Source: Cellvibrio mixtus subsp. mixtus J3-8 (GTDB taxonomy: Bacteria > Pseudomonadota > Gammaproteobacteria > Pseudomonadales > Cellvibrionaceae). From it: a stretch of 64,000 nucleotides of DNA. Each line of letters starts with the position of its first letter. Positions within the stretch are counted from its first letter, which is position 1. The stretch is taken from positions 263,374 through 327,373 of the forward strand of contig NZ_KN266209.1 of assembly GCF_000766945.1 (NCBI RefSeq), read 5' to 3'. Of this stretch, positions 54,501 to 63,993 are shown piece after piece. A program made the position numbers and the translations under genes. The notes beneath the pieces were generated by a model. That model searched no databases. It was not told the origin of the DNA and saw only the letters and a program-made list of their open reading frames with translations.

Positions 54501-54885
54501 AGCAATATCAGGTATCAGTTTTACGGTAACCCGTTTTCAGGAAATAGTGTTCTATGGTTATTTATAAACGGCTCGGCGCAATGGCGTTGTAATGATTTGT
54601 AGTAAGCCACAGCCGATTACAAATTATTACAAATTCGTCCAGATCAACTACAGATCCTGCTATCACCATCCGCTTAGGATACCAGCATGCAACGCACACG
54701 CACATCAATGCATCATCTCCACGTTATAAAACCAATTTTCGCCAATTGAATTGTGACAATTACACTTTTTAACGTCCTTCTACATTTCGCCCACAGATTA
54801 GTGGCAGGCAAGCACAGAAAATTATCCGTGTAAAAAAACACTTTTTCGATCTATTGCGTTTTGGACTATTTTTTGGAGCTGTACT
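54501..54885. other. Intergenic region between divergent mipA and lipoprotein genes
   Basis: The 385-base AT-rich region must hold promoters for both directions. TACAAATTATTACAAATT-like repeats around 54615-54632 are suggestive of direct repeats for an OmpR-type regulator, but the match is not strong. No gene or RNA is recognised. Confidence 0.4.
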
Positions 54886-55629
54886 ATGTCAACCCTCGCC
54901 CTGCTGAAAAAAACATTATTGATATTGCCTATCCTTGGCCTGTTCACTGCCTGCGGCAGCGATAGTGATGATTTACCCAAGCCTGATCGCAATACCAAAA
55001 TGCTTTATATCGATTTCAATGATGGCGCCACCGGTTGGAAACCCGGCTTTGCCGATTATCCTGCAGGCCAGGAAACATTTTATGAATTATCCTCCGGCCT
55101 TGAAACCCTACCCACGTCACTGGGTACCAATCGCAAAGGTTTTAAACTAAGCGGCAACAATCACAGTGACGACCTTTATATGTTTGTCACCAAACAGGTA
55201 GACGGCCTGGAGCCAAATACCCGTTACGATTTCCGTTTTAAAGTTACCTTTGGTACTAACGCGCAAAAAAATTGTATGGGCGTCGGCGGTGCACCGGGTG
55301 AAAGTGTGTGGGTAAAAATCGGCGCCAGTAAAACCGAACCTAAAGCCACTAACGATGGAGCCGGCAATTTATTAATGAACATTGATAAAGGCCAACAAGG
55401 CAGCGGCGGCACTGATGCCATTCTGGTCGGGGATTTCGCCAATAATCGCGAATGCGGCGATAACAATACCAGCTATATGAAAAAATCCCTCCTCAGCGAT
55501 AAAGGCGCATTCACCGCAACCACCGACGATAAAGGCAATATCTGGATTCTGTTATCAACCGACTCCGGATTTGAAGCAACCACCACAATTTATTTTATGG
55601 AATTGGAAGTGGCGGCAACCAAGAAGTAG
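54886..55629 (+). CDS. Lipoprotein of unknown function with beta-sandwich-like domain
   Basis: The 247-residue product begins with a lipoprotein signal: LLILPILGLFTACGSDSDD, with Cys as the acylated residue. An acidic spacer follows, then a ~220-residue domain with many alternating hydrophobics (YIDFNDGATGWKPGFADYP, YDFRFKVTFGTNAQKNC, WILLSTDSGFEATTTIYFMELEV). It looks like an all-beta ligand-binding module; two Cys may form a disulfide. I do not recognise a family. It is monocistronic with a strong terminator, and TTGGAG precedes the ATG. Confidence 0.8.
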   Translation: MSTLALLKKTLLILPILGLFTACGSDSDDLPKPDRNTKMLYIDFNDGATGWKPGFADYPAGQETFYELSSGLETLPTSLGTNRKGFKLSGNNHSDDLYMFVTKQVDGLEPNTRYDFRFKVTFGTNAQKNCMGVGGAPGESVWVKIGASKTEPKATNDGAGNLLMNIDKGQQGSGGTDAILVGDFANNRECGDNNTSYMKKSLLSDKGAFTATTDDKGNIWILLSTDSGFEATTTIYFMELEVAATKK

Positions 55630-55645
55630 ATTTCTACACATTAAG

Positions 55646-55706
55646 ATTGGCAATATTCATCGTAGCATCAAGCAACGTTGAATATTGCCAATACAGTTAT
55701 TTTTTT
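55646..55706 (+). terminator. Long-stem terminator after the lipoprotein gene
   Basis: A 14-bp perfect inverted repeat (ATTGGCAATATTCA and its complement, 55646-55659 and 55679-55692) is followed by a T7 run. Confidence 0.8.
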
Positions 55707-55722
55707 ACGGAAAGACAAAAAA

Positions 55723-55749
55723 AAAGAGCGAACCCAAGATTCGCTCTTT
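55723..55749 (-). terminator. Terminator for the ABC export operon
   Basis: The 10-bp stem AAAGAGCGAA/TTCGCTCTTT with loop CCCAAGA, read on the minus strand, ends in at least eight T residues, about 27 bases past the adaptor stop. Confidence 0.92.
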
Positions 55750-55775
55750 GGAGATAATGATGAATTGCTGTTGGC

Positions 55776-56849
55776 TTAACGATGCTTGATCTTATCGCCT
55801 TCTTTCAAACCTTTAATGATTTCAATATTGATACCGTCAGAAATACCGGTTTTAACCTCACGCTTTTCGAATTTTTGCGGGCCGGTTTCTACTTCCACAA
55901 ATTGCGCTTTTTCTTCCACAATCAGGTTGCCTTCATTAATGGCGATGACGTTTTCTTTCTTGTCCAGAACGATATCGGCATTGGCGCTGTAATTGGAACG
56001 CAGGAATAATTTCTCACTCAATTTCACGGCCGCGCGGATCTGGAATTTAATCGTACCCTGATCGGTTACGCCCTTCGGAGAAATATATTCAAGTTTGGCA
56101 GTAAAAGGTTCGCCTTCCAGGGCGCCAACGTCCAATACCAATTCCATACCTTCGCGAATTTTGCCTACCTCCGATTCATCTACCATACCTTCAAAAATCA
56201 TGTCCTTCATATCCGCCAATGTGGCGATAGTAGTGCCTGCACCAAACGAACTGGTCTCAACAATAAATGCACCTTCTTTATAAGGCAGATCCAGAATCAT
56301 ACCGGTGACAGTTGCCGGGATCATGTTTGACACTTTGTCAGATTTCTTGGTCGCACCGGATTTCATCAACAATAAATTGTTTTCTGCCGATGTCACAGCT
56401 TCACGCTGCAAGTCGTAATTCAATAGAAACTTGTTGTACTCAGATGCAGAAATTAATTTATCGGCAAAGAGTTTTTTCTGGCGATCAAACTCAACCGTGG
56501 CATTTTGCAAATTCAATTTTGCAGTTTCCAGTTGGGATTCAGCCTGGTTAAGCAACACCATACTCGGAGCAAGCGTAATCTTGGCGATGATATCGCCTTT
56601 ATTTACGTTCTGGCCGGCAACAACATACAACTGCTCCACCACACCGGATACTTGCGATTTAATTTCCACTTCGCGACGTGGAATCACTTTACCCACGGCG
56701 ACTGTCTTTTTCACGATGGTAGTTTTAAATACAGCATCAGAGGTGTAGGTAACGGGTTTCTCCTGGGATTTGTTATACAAAAATACCGCTGTGCCGATAA
56801 ACACAACCGCAATCAAACCCAACACTGCGTACCAAATAAACTTTTTCAT
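55776..56849 (-). CDS. MacA/HlyD-type periplasmic adaptor subunit
   Basis: The 357-residue protein has an N-terminal membrane anchor (WYAVLGLIAVVFIGTAVFLY). The lipoyl half-motif is EIKSQVSGVVEQLYVVAGQNVNKGDIIAKI, followed by an alpha-helical hairpin (LNQAESQLETAKLNLQNATVEFDRQKKLF) and a beta-barrel/C-terminal region. It would link the inner-membrane ABC transporter to an outer-membrane channel. No TolC-like gene is present in the window. It is the last gene of the export locus. Confidence 0.9.
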   Translation of the reverse strand: MKKFIWYAVLGLIAVVFIGTAVFLYNKSQEKPVTYTSDAVFKTTIVKKTVAVGKVIPRREVEIKSQVSGVVEQLYVVAGQNVNKGDIIAKITLAPSMVLLNQAESQLETAKLNLQNATVEFDRQKKLFADKLISASEYNKFLLNYDLQREAVTSAENNLLLMKSGATKKSDKVSNMIPATVTGMILDLPYKEGAFIVETSSFGAGTTIATLADMKDMIFEGMVDESEVGKIREGMELVLDVGALEGEPFTAKLEYISPKGVTDQGTIKFQIRAAVKLSEKLFLRSNYSANADIVLDKKENVIAINEGNLIVEEKAQFVEVETGPQKFEKREVKTGISDGINIEIIKGLKEGDKIKHR

Positions 56850-56921
56850 GGTGTCCTTCTTTGCTATTGCTGAAAAAAATGTTTTTAGAATATGTAACGG
56901 TTAAACAGGTAAAATTCCTGA

Positions 56922-58187
56922 CTATTCATCTTGCAGCGCAACGATTGGATTTACGCCCGCTGCTTTGGCTGCTGGCATCAACGATGCAAGCAAACCCGAT
57001 ATTACTAATACAATTAACGCCGTGAATGCCGTGGTAAAATCCACTTCCGGTTTACCAAAAAATCCTGCTTTTCCACCGCTGGCTTCCAGCAATTTGGCGA
57101 TACCTTCCAACAGCAACACGCCCATTACCAAACCGAAATACCCCGCTACGGTGGTGATGAAAATCGATTCCTGGACAATCATGCCGATAATAGAATTAGG
57201 TGTGGCGCCGAGCGCTTTGCGCAAACCGATTTCGCGCGTGCGCTCTTTCACTACGATCAGCATGATATTCCCCACTCCGATCGCACCAGCCATGATGGTG
57301 CCAATCGCTACGACCCAACTGAATACTTTTATGCCAGTAAACAAACCTTCGATTTTGTCGAATTCGTTTTGCAAATTAAAACTGCCAAATACACCGACGT
57401 CATTGGGGTCTACTTTTTTTAATTCAGAGAGATATTTTTTTACATTCTCCTCTGCGACGCGCGCATGCAAACCCGGTTTGGGCTGGATAACAAAACTGCC
57501 GATCCATCCAACCTGGTTAAAGGCGTAGCGCAGGGTATCGTTGGGAATATAAATTTTTTCCTCTTCCTGCTGCTGGTTACCATTAGCAAGTGATTTAAAT
57601 ACACCAACTACTTTAAAACTGATGCCGTTGATAGTGATATCAGCACCGACAGGGTTTTCACCTTCGGCAAACAGCTGCGTGCGTACACGTGTACCGATGA
57701 TAACGGTCTTGCGTTTTTCGCGATCATCAAACTCATTGATGCTGCGGCCTTCGATCATTGCCAGTGAGTTAATGTTTTCCATCTTTGCGTGTATCCCTTC
57801 CACAAAGAACGTACCGTTTTTATCCTTGTGTACCGCATAAGGCGGCGTCCCACTCCAGATACCTACGGAATTTTGGCCGCGAATAAAACCGACACTGGGC
57901 ACATTTTTTTCGATCGCGGCAACATCTTCCGGTTTAAAGGCGATTTGCCTGCCGATTGGCATACCCTGGTAAGGCAATTGCGTATGACCTTGTACCCACA
58001 CCCACACAATATTGGGTACGCGCGGGAAACCTTCGTTTACTCCATTTTCCAATCCCTTACCCGCTCCAAGCAGAACGGTAAGCATAAAAATGCCCCAGAA
58101 CACACCAAAGGCAGTCAATGTGGTACGCAATTTATGTTGGCCAAAAGTTTTAAAAATCTCTTGCCACTTTTCGGTATCAATAATCAT
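56922..58187 (-). CDS. MacB-like ABC permease, type 2 (copy 2)
   Basis: The 421-residue permease has one N-terminal helix after KLRTTLTAFGVFWGIFMLTVLLGAG, a ~220-residue periplasmic MacB_PCD domain, and three C-terminal FtsX-like helices (VVAIGTIMAGAIGVGNIMLIVVKERTREIGLRKALGA). No ATP-binding domain is fused. Its closest relative here is the permease at 60414-61673: both begin with a DxxKWQEI-type sequence and share the same layout. It follows the other permease (58200-59435) by 12 bases. Confidence 0.9.
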   Translation of the reverse strand: MIIDTEKWQEIFKTFGQHKLRTTLTAFGVFWGIFMLTVLLGAGKGLENGVNEGFPRVPNIVWVWVQGHTQLPYQGMPIGRQIAFKPEDVAAIEKNVPSVGFIRGQNSVGIWSGTPPYAVHKDKNGTFFVEGIHAKMENINSLAMIEGRSINEFDDREKRKTVIIGTRVRTQLFAEGENPVGADITINGISFKVVGVFKSLANGNQQQEEEKIYIPNDTLRYAFNQVGWIGSFVIQPKPGLHARVAEENVKKYLSELKKVDPNDVGVFGSFNLQNEFDKIEGLFTGIKVFSWVVAIGTIMAGAIGVGNIMLIVVKERTREIGLRKALGATPNSIIGMIVQESIFITTVAGYFGLVMGVLLLEGIAKLLEASGGKAGFFGKPEVDFTTAFTALIVLVISGLLASLMPAAKAAGVNPIVALQDE

Positions 58188-58199
58188 CAGTGGTTCCTG

Positions 58200-59435
58200 C
58201 TAATCCGCACGCATGGCTTCAATCGGCATAATTTTCGCCGCACGCAGTGCGGGTACCAGGCCCGCCAACGCACCGACAACAATCAATAAAATAATGGCCG
58301 TAATGGCAACCTGAAAATTAACTTCCGGATTTTTAAAGAATGGCAATTGCGCGCCCACGGAATTCAATCCAAATGAAATCAATTCAATTAAACCTACCCC
58401 CATAACCAGGCCCGCGTAACCGGCGATACTCGTCACCAGGATCGATTCCAGCAACAAGGTACTTACAATACTGAACGGTGTCGCGCCGAGCGCTTTGCGA
58501 ATACCGATTTCACGGGTGCGCTCCTTCACGGTAATAATCATGATATTGCTCACGCCCACAATACCCGCCATTAACGTGCCCAGTCCTACAAACCAGATAA
58601 ATGAATTAATACCGAGGAATAATCCGTTCACCATTTTCGCTGGCTCCGCCATATTGAATGAGCGGATTGCGCGTTTATCTTCCGGTGATACCGAATGGCG
58701 GCGCTGTAATAATTCGATTACCTTTTTCTCTACTTCAAAACCATCCAACCCTAAATGCGGACGCAACCAGATAGAGCCGATGCGATTACTGGTACCAAAC
58801 ATTTTCTGGAAAGTTGATTGCGGGATGTATACGCGCTCTGAATCGCGTCCGCGGTTTCCTTTGTCGTAAAACACACCCACTACTTTCATTACCACACCGT
58901 TAACGCGAATATCTTTATTGACCGGATCCACATCCTTGCCAAACAAACGTTCCGCCACAACAGTGCCGATCACAGCAATTTTGCGTAATTCTTTTTCATC
59001 AAACGGATTCAGTTTGCGCCCCAGGTTAAAGGGAATACTTTCTTTCACATCAAAATATTCATCGGGCACACCATGCACACCGAAGCTGGCATTCTTGCGC
59101 CCATACACAAGTGAAATGCCATCGCGCTGGCTTTCAGCGGCGATAAAACGAACCTCGGGAATTTGTTGTTTGATTGCATCGACATCGTCTTGTGTTAACT
59201 GGATTTGCCGACCCAACCCCATGCCTTTGTAAGCCACCGAGGTTGTACCTGTGTAGGCGATAATAAAATCCAGTACATCGGAGCCGAAATCTTCATAAAC
59301 ACCGTTTTGCATACCGCGCCCGGCCCCGAGCAGCAGTATCAACATAAATATTCCCCAAAACACACCAAATGCAGTGAGCGCAGTGCGTAATTTATTCATA
59401 CGCAAGGTGTAGAGAATTTCCTGTAAACCGTCCAT
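58200..59435 (-). CDS. MacB-like ABC permease, type 1 (copy 2)
   Basis: This 411-residue FtsX/MacB_PCD permease starts MDGLQEILYTLRMNKLRT, with a periplasmic domain and three C-terminal helices (FVGLGTLMAGIVGVSNIMIITVKERTREIGIRKALGA). It is most like the 61688-62938 product, which starts MDSLQEILFTLRQNKLRT. It lies 22 bases after the ATPase gene and is probably part of the same export complex, forming a heterodimer with the next permease. Confidence 0.9.
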   Translation of the reverse strand: MDGLQEILYTLRMNKLRTALTAFGVFWGIFMLILLLGAGRGMQNGVYEDFGSDVLDFIIAYTGTTSVAYKGMGLGRQIQLTQDDVDAIKQQIPEVRFIAAESQRDGISLVYGRKNASFGVHGVPDEYFDVKESIPFNLGRKLNPFDEKELRKIAVIGTVVAERLFGKDVDPVNKDIRVNGVVMKVVGVFYDKGNRGRDSERVYIPQSTFQKMFGTSNRIGSIWLRPHLGLDGFEVEKKVIELLQRRHSVSPEDKRAIRSFNMAEPAKMVNGLFLGINSFIWFVGLGTLMAGIVGVSNIMIITVKERTREIGIRKALGATPFSIVSTLLLESILVTSIAGYAGLVMGVGLIELISFGLNSVGAQLPFFKNPEVNFQVAITAIILLIVVGALAGLVPALRAAKIMPIEAMRAD

Positions 59436-59457
59436 ATCGCCTTCTTATAGGTAGCAA

Positions 59458-60186
59458 TCAACCAAGGATTTCTTCTTCATCCTGATCGGCAATTTCGTTG
59501 GCATGATGAGAGTGATGATGATGACCAGAAACAATTAATCCATCTTTTAAAATAATCTGGCGCTGGGTTTGGTCAGCAATATCCTGTTCGTGGGTAACAA
59601 TCACAATGGTGTTACCCAGTTGATGGATTTCTTTCATCAACGACATTACTTCTTGCGTCGTCTGGCTATCCAGCGCACCGGTCGGTTCGTCCGCAAGAAT
59701 TACTTTGGGTTTGGTTACCAATGCGCGTGCAATAGCCACACGTTGTTTTTGTCCACCCGACATTTCATTGGGCATGTGTTTGGCGCGATGGGAAAGACCT
59801 ACCATTTCCAGATATTTATCAGCGCGGTAATTGCGCTCTTTTCGACTTATACCCTGGTAATACAACGGCAATGCAACATTCTCGGTCGCATTTTTAAATG
59901 GCAATAAGTTGAACGATTGAAAAACAAAACCGAGCAATTCATTGCGCAATTTAGCGGCGGTTTTTTCTTTTAGATTTTTAATTTCGCGACCGGCGAGAAA
60001 ATAATCGCCCTCATCGTGGCTATCCAGGATACCGAGTATATTTAACAATGTAGATTTGCCGGAACCTGATGACCCCATGATCGATACCAATTCACCTTCG
60101 CGGATATGCAAATCAATTCCCTTTAGCACATGCAAAGGCTGCTCACCGGAATGGTAGTATTTGTGGATGTTATGTAATTTGATCAT
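59458..60186 (-). CDS. MacB/LolD-type ABC ATPase with His-rich tail
   Basis: The 242-residue ATPase has Walker [10 protein letters not shown], the Q-loop [11 protein letters not shown], signature [15 protein letters not shown], Walker B VILADEP and the switch His in VIVTHEQD. It is the only ATPase in the locus, so it presumably serves both permease pairs. The C-terminus is unusual: after the normal end there is a His-rich patch, GHHHHSHH, then an acidic tail DQDEEEILG. These could bind metal or regulate the protein; this is inference. AGGAAG precedes the ATG. Confidence 0.93.
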   Translation of the reverse strand: MIKLHNIHKYYHSGEQPLHVLKGIDLHIREGELVSIMGSSGSGKSTLLNILGILDSHDEGDYFLAGREIKNLKEKTAAKLRNELLGFVFQSFNLLPFKNATENVALPLYYQGISRKERNYRADKYLEMVGLSHRAKHMPNEMSGGQKQRVAIARALVTKPKVILADEPTGALDSQTTQEVMSLMKEIHQLGNTIVIVTHEQDIADQTQRQIILKDGLIVSGHHHHSHHANEIADQDEEEILG

Positions 60187-60282
60187 GATGGCTTCCTGTT
60201 ATCTGTATGCTGTGAGCCTGATGTACCTCTCACCAGCTTAGAGGCTTTTGCACTGTTCTCCGATTACATTTACGTTGACTTA

Positions 60283-60301
60283 ACACTTTTGTGACAAGTG
60301 T
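60283..60301. promoter_or_regulatory. Inverted repeat upstream of the ATPase gene
   Basis: ACACTT/AAGTGT with a 7-base spacer lies in the 227-base gap between the upstream permease gene and the ATPase gene. Position suggests an operator or a second promoter region. The match to any known regulator is not established. Confidence 0.3.
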
Positions 60302-60413
60302 CAGTACCTATCGATTAACGAGTATCGGTTGATAAACTTTGACCGGTGCATTTTGCCGCTGTTATTTCATTGGATGTGTATCTAATTGTTTTGGATTCAC
60401 TCGCGCGAAAAAA

Positions 60414-61673
60414 TTATTCATCCTGCAATGCAGTTATAGGATTTACCGACGCGGCCTTGGCGGCGGGCAAGAGTGCAGCGAGAACACCGGTTAACACCAA
60501 AACGCTTAATGCCATAAGGGCGATTTTGATATCAATATAAGGTGAAGCAAATAATCCCTCACCCTGCCCCAACTTGATCAGCAGCGCGCGAATACCTTCT
60601 AGCAGTAATACCCCGGTTGTAAGCCCGGCGTAACCGGCAATAAATGTAATTACTAATGATTCATGGATAATCATTAAACTGATATTCGTCGGTGTTGCCC
60701 CCATGGCTTTGCGCAAACCAATCTCACGTGTGCGTTCTTTCACAACCACCAACATAATATTACCGACGCCGATCACACCAGCGATGATAGTGCCAATCGC
60801 GACCATCCAGCTAAAGCCCAACACCCCGTCAACCAGGCCGCGATTCATCTGGTAGTTTTGTTCCATATTAAAACCTCCAATCACGCCAGTATCGTTCGGA
60901 TGAATCTTTTTACGCTCATATAACAATTTTTTTACGTCGCGCTCCATATCAAAAGCGCTGAAACCGGGTTTGGGTGAAAAAAACAAAACGTGAAAAGCAT
61001 CCATCTGGTTAAAAGCCTGGCGCAAGGTTTCATTGGGTAAAAATATTTTGCCGTTAGCTTCTTGTGCACCATCGGGTTCATTGGATTTATAAATACCGAC
61101 AACTTTAAATTTTACGCCGCCAACAATAATGGACTCACCAATGGGATTAACACCATTTTTAAATAGCACTTCTTTTACACGTGTGCCTATTACGGCGATT
61201 TTTCGTTTTTCTTTTTCATCAAGCGGGTTAATGAAACGGCCTTCGATCATGCGGATAAATTCAAAGGGCTCCCAACCGGCATGGGTGCCCGATACTGAAA
61301 AAGAACCACTTTCTTTACCGTAAACAATATATTGCGCCGCACCAAAGTTACCGAGGTTATTTTTACCATCGACCAGATTTACCGACGCAATAGATTGGCG
61401 AATTGCATCCACATCCTCCTGGGTAAATTTTATTGCACGGCCTTTACTTAATCCTTCAAAACTGAGTTGGGTAGTATTGGAGGTCCAAAAAATCACCACA
61501 CTTTTTGCATCACCAAAAATTTTTTCAATTTTAGTTCCAAAGCCGGTGCCAAAACCGAGCAGTATCACTAACATAAAAATGCCCCAGAAAACCCCGAACG
61601 CCGTTAGGCCGGTGCGTAATTTTTGCTTGCCTAAGCTGGTGAGTATTTCTTGCCACTTATCCACATCAAACAT
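60414..61673 (-). CDS. MacB-like ABC permease, type 2 (copy 1)
   Basis: The 419-residue permease has the same layout as the 56922-58187 product: DVDKWQEILTSLGKQKLRTGLTAFGVFWGIFML at the start, a periplasmic MacB_PCD domain, and C-terminal VAIGTIIAGVIGVGNIMLVVVKERTREIGLRKAMGA. It has no ATPase domain. It begins 14 bases after the type 1 permease, with an AGGAAGT site, so these two form the first pair of the locus. Confidence 0.9.
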   Translation of the reverse strand: MFDVDKWQEILTSLGKQKLRTGLTAFGVFWGIFMLVILLGFGTGFGTKIEKIFGDAKSVVIFWTSNTTQLSFEGLSKGRAIKFTQEDVDAIRQSIASVNLVDGKNNLGNFGAAQYIVYGKESGSFSVSGTHAGWEPFEFIRMIEGRFINPLDEKEKRKIAVIGTRVKEVLFKNGVNPIGESIIVGGVKFKVVGIYKSNEPDGAQEANGKIFLPNETLRQAFNQMDAFHVLFFSPKPGFSAFDMERDVKKLLYERKKIHPNDTGVIGGFNMEQNYQMNRGLVDGVLGFSWMVAIGTIIAGVIGVGNIMLVVVKERTREIGLRKAMGATPTNISLMIIHESLVITFIAGYAGLTTGVLLLEGIRALLIKLGQGEGLFASPYIDIKIALMALSVLVLTGVLAALLPAAKAASVNPITALQDE

Positions 61674-61687
61674 AATTTACTTCCTGT

Positions 61688-62938
61688 TTATTCTGCTTTC
61701 ATGGCTTCAATGGGTGTGATGCGCGCTGCGCGCAAGGCGGGCATTAACCCTGCAATAACACCAGCCAGAATCAGTAATATCAATGCACTCACTGCAACAC
61801 CCATATCAATATCCGGCTGACGAAAAAACGGTAATTCGATTTTCATTTTCGTGAGTAATGCTGATACACCTTCAAGAATCCCCACGCCCAATACCAAACC
61901 GCTATAACCCGCAATACTGGTGACCAATACCGATTCAAATAACAAGCTGCCAACAATGGATGCGGGATTTGCGCCCAATGCTTTACGAATACCGATTTCA
62001 CGCGTGCGTTCTTTCACAGTGATAATCATGATGTTGCTCACGCCCACAATTCCTGCGAGCAAGGTGCCGATTCCCACCATCCAGATAAACATATTCAAAC
62101 CGGTAAACATTGCATTAAGGTCAGCGGCTTCACGCGCTTTATTGCTAACTTCAATTGCACGTACATCGTCGGGTGCAATTTTGTGGCGCTGTTTAAGCAA
62201 CGTTAGAATTTGTTCTTCCAGTTTTATGCCGTCAACACCGGCCTTTGGGCGCACCGTAATCAAAGAAACTTCCTGCCCGCCACCAAATGCCTTTTTGAAA
62301 GCAGTGACCGGCAAATAAACCCGTTCAGACATACGACCCTGATTGCCTTTATCAAAAAACAAACCAATCACTTTGAATGAAATACCGTTGATTTGAATTT
62401 CCTTACCAATCGCTTCAGCATGGGTCGTAAATAATCGTTCACTCACACGCGTGCCGATAACTACCACTTTACGATTGTCATCTTCATCCAATAAATTCAA
62501 ACGGCGACCATCATCGAAGCGGACTTTTTCCTTAATATTGAAATATTGGTCAGCCACACCCAGCACACCGAAGCTGCCGGATTTGGGCCCATATGTAATT
62601 GAAACATCAGAATTGATAAATGAACCGAGCGGGTTCTCACTGGAAATAAAACGCACCCCGGGAATTTGCTGACGCACAGCTGCCATGTCCGCTTCAGTTA
62701 ATGCGATCTTGCGGCCAACGGGTAAGCCCATGTAAGGCACAGAGGTAGTGCTGGGGAAAATCCAGATGGAATCGGCAACGTCATTGCTCCAGCCGTCGGC
62801 CAGGGCTTTTTCCATCCCACGCCCGGCGCCGAGCAACAGGATCAACATTAAAATTCCCCAGAACACACCAAAAGCGGTAAGCCCGGTACGCAGCTTGTTC
62901 TGGCGCAGGGTAAAGAGGATTTCTTGCAAACTATCCAT
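61688..62938 (-). CDS. MacB-like ABC permease, type 1 (copy 1)
   Basis: ATG 62938 is chosen because it matches the start of the 58200-59435 paralogue (MDSLQEIL against MDGLQEIL) and has GGGAAA upstream; the frame extends to 63001. The 416-residue product has an N-terminal helix, a periplasmic domain and three C-terminal helices. It appears to be the first gene of the export locus. Duplication of a permease pair around a single ATPase gene is the simplest origin. Confidence 0.9.
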   Translation of the reverse strand: MDSLQEILFTLRQNKLRTGLTAFGVFWGILMLILLLGAGRGMEKALADGWSNDVADSIWIFPSTTSVPYMGLPVGRKIALTEADMAAVRQQIPGVRFISSENPLGSFINSDVSITYGPKSGSFGVLGVADQYFNIKEKVRFDDGRRLNLLDEDDNRKVVVIGTRVSERLFTTHAEAIGKEIQINGISFKVIGLFFDKGNQGRMSERVYLPVTAFKKAFGGGQEVSLITVRPKAGVDGIKLEEQILTLLKQRHKIAPDDVRAIEVSNKAREAADLNAMFTGLNMFIWMVGIGTLLAGIVGVSNIMIITVKERTREIGIRKALGANPASIVGSLLFESVLVTSIAGYSGLVLGVGILEGVSALLTKMKIELPFFRQPDIDMGVAVSALILLILAGVIAGLMPALRAARITPIEAMKAE

Positions 62939-63134
62939 GACGATTTCCCAATCGAAAGTAGTAGTAACACGGGAACTTGAGGGATTTGACGCACCCGTCA
63001 CCCGATTGGATTCATTTCTGGTTTTTTTATTTAACGTGTACCTATGGGTGCATGCTTCAAATTAACACATGCATCAACCTCTGCAGGTGGTTTCTTCCAT
63101 AAAAGGCGCATAACAATTACCAACGGCAAAAAAT

Positions 63135-63157
63135 CCCCGGCAGTTAAGCTGCCGGGG
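63135..63157 (-). terminator. Minus-strand terminator upstream of the export locus
   Basis: The 9-bp stem CCCCGGCAG/CTGCCGGGG, read on the minus strand, is followed by ATTTTTTG. It would stop a transcript arriving from the right, where only a gene remnant is seen. Confidence 0.8.
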
Positions 63158-63323
63158 TCAACACTGCCATTACCAGAGCGAGGTTATTGGCAGACATACT
63201 CACACGGAGAGAACGCCAAATTCCCAAGTTGGGGTTGGAGGAAATCTGGTATTCCCAATCTATTGGATGAAGGATGTAGAACTTTGGATTCAAGGAGCCA
63301 ATAATTTTTATAGAGCCAATTGT
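63144..63323 (-). pseudogene. Possible 3' remnant of a minus-strand gene
   Basis: An open stretch of 59 codons ends with TAA inside the terminator hairpin. It includes YILHPIDWEYQISSNPNLG and ends NLALVMAVLTPAA, but no good start codon lies before a TGA at 63324-63326. A stop codon within a strong terminator is typical of a real gene end, so this may be the tail of a deleted gene. The alternative is chance. The rest of the 62939-63636 gap, especially the AT-rich part after 63320, shows nothing else recognisable. Confidence 0.3.
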
Positions 63324-63636
63324 TCATGATTGGCTAATAAGAATTTAAAGATGCCGGAGAATTCCCGAAGTTTTTTTAATAGCCATTGGATAAATAACGC
63401 ATTAATTGCTCAAATATTAATAAAACCTTATTCGAATTATTTTCTAAACGTTAATCAATGAATTATATAAATAATAAATTTCTTCTATGAAAATGCTATT
63501 GCGGCTTGATTCATTTTAAAAATATTGCCATTAAAATTTAAAACGACCACCAAATAGGCTAATTGACTTTACTATAGGTTAACACTAACTTTTTAATGCC
63601 ATTACTATCAATGGTATTAACAAGGAATATAAAACT

Positions 63637-63993
63637 ATGAAAGTATTTAGCGTTAAATCTATTTTTCTTTCTTTGGCGGTGTGTGGAATGTTTTCGATTG
63701 CAGCGCAAGCCAGCGCTGAGGTTTTTGAATCGAAAGGTAGTTATTACGGTAATTACACTAAACCTGGTTGTTCATGGAACATGGTTGCCTATGGGTTTTG
63801 GGGTAATCAATCTATTTTGGTTTGCACCCATGCGAGCGGGGCAGAAATTGTTGCAACCAAATCTGTTAGCTATAACAGCTCTGGTGCTGTTGACAGCTGC
63901 ACTGTTAGTGCAAATAGCATTTCTAATGTAGAAACGGTTGGTAGTGGAAGTAGCACCAATACTTGCAGCAGTTATCGTATTTCTCGCAAATAA
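63637..63993 (+). CDS. Small secreted four-cysteine protein of unknown function
   Basis: The 118-residue product has a clear signal peptide (IFLSLAVCGMFSIAAQASA-E). The mature ~90 residues have four Cys residues (in PGCSWN, LVCTHA, DSCTVS, NTCSSY), enough for two disulfides. They are rich in Ser, Asn, Gly and Tyr, suggesting a small all-beta extracellular or periplasmic protein. AAGGAA precedes the ATG. The upstream ~300 bases are strongly AT-rich compared with the ABC locus. No family is recognised. Confidence 0.75.
   Translation: MKVFSVKSIFLSLAVCGMFSIAAQASAEVFESKGSYYGNYTKPGCSWNMVAYGFWGNQSILVCTHASGAEIVATKSVSYNSSGAVDSCTVSANSISNVETVGSGSSTNTCSSYRISRK

Noticed and set aside
63044-63304. 86-codon plus-strand open frame before the secreted protein gene
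   Set aside because: It crosses the terminator hairpin and has no coding signature; the opposite strand explains the terminator better.
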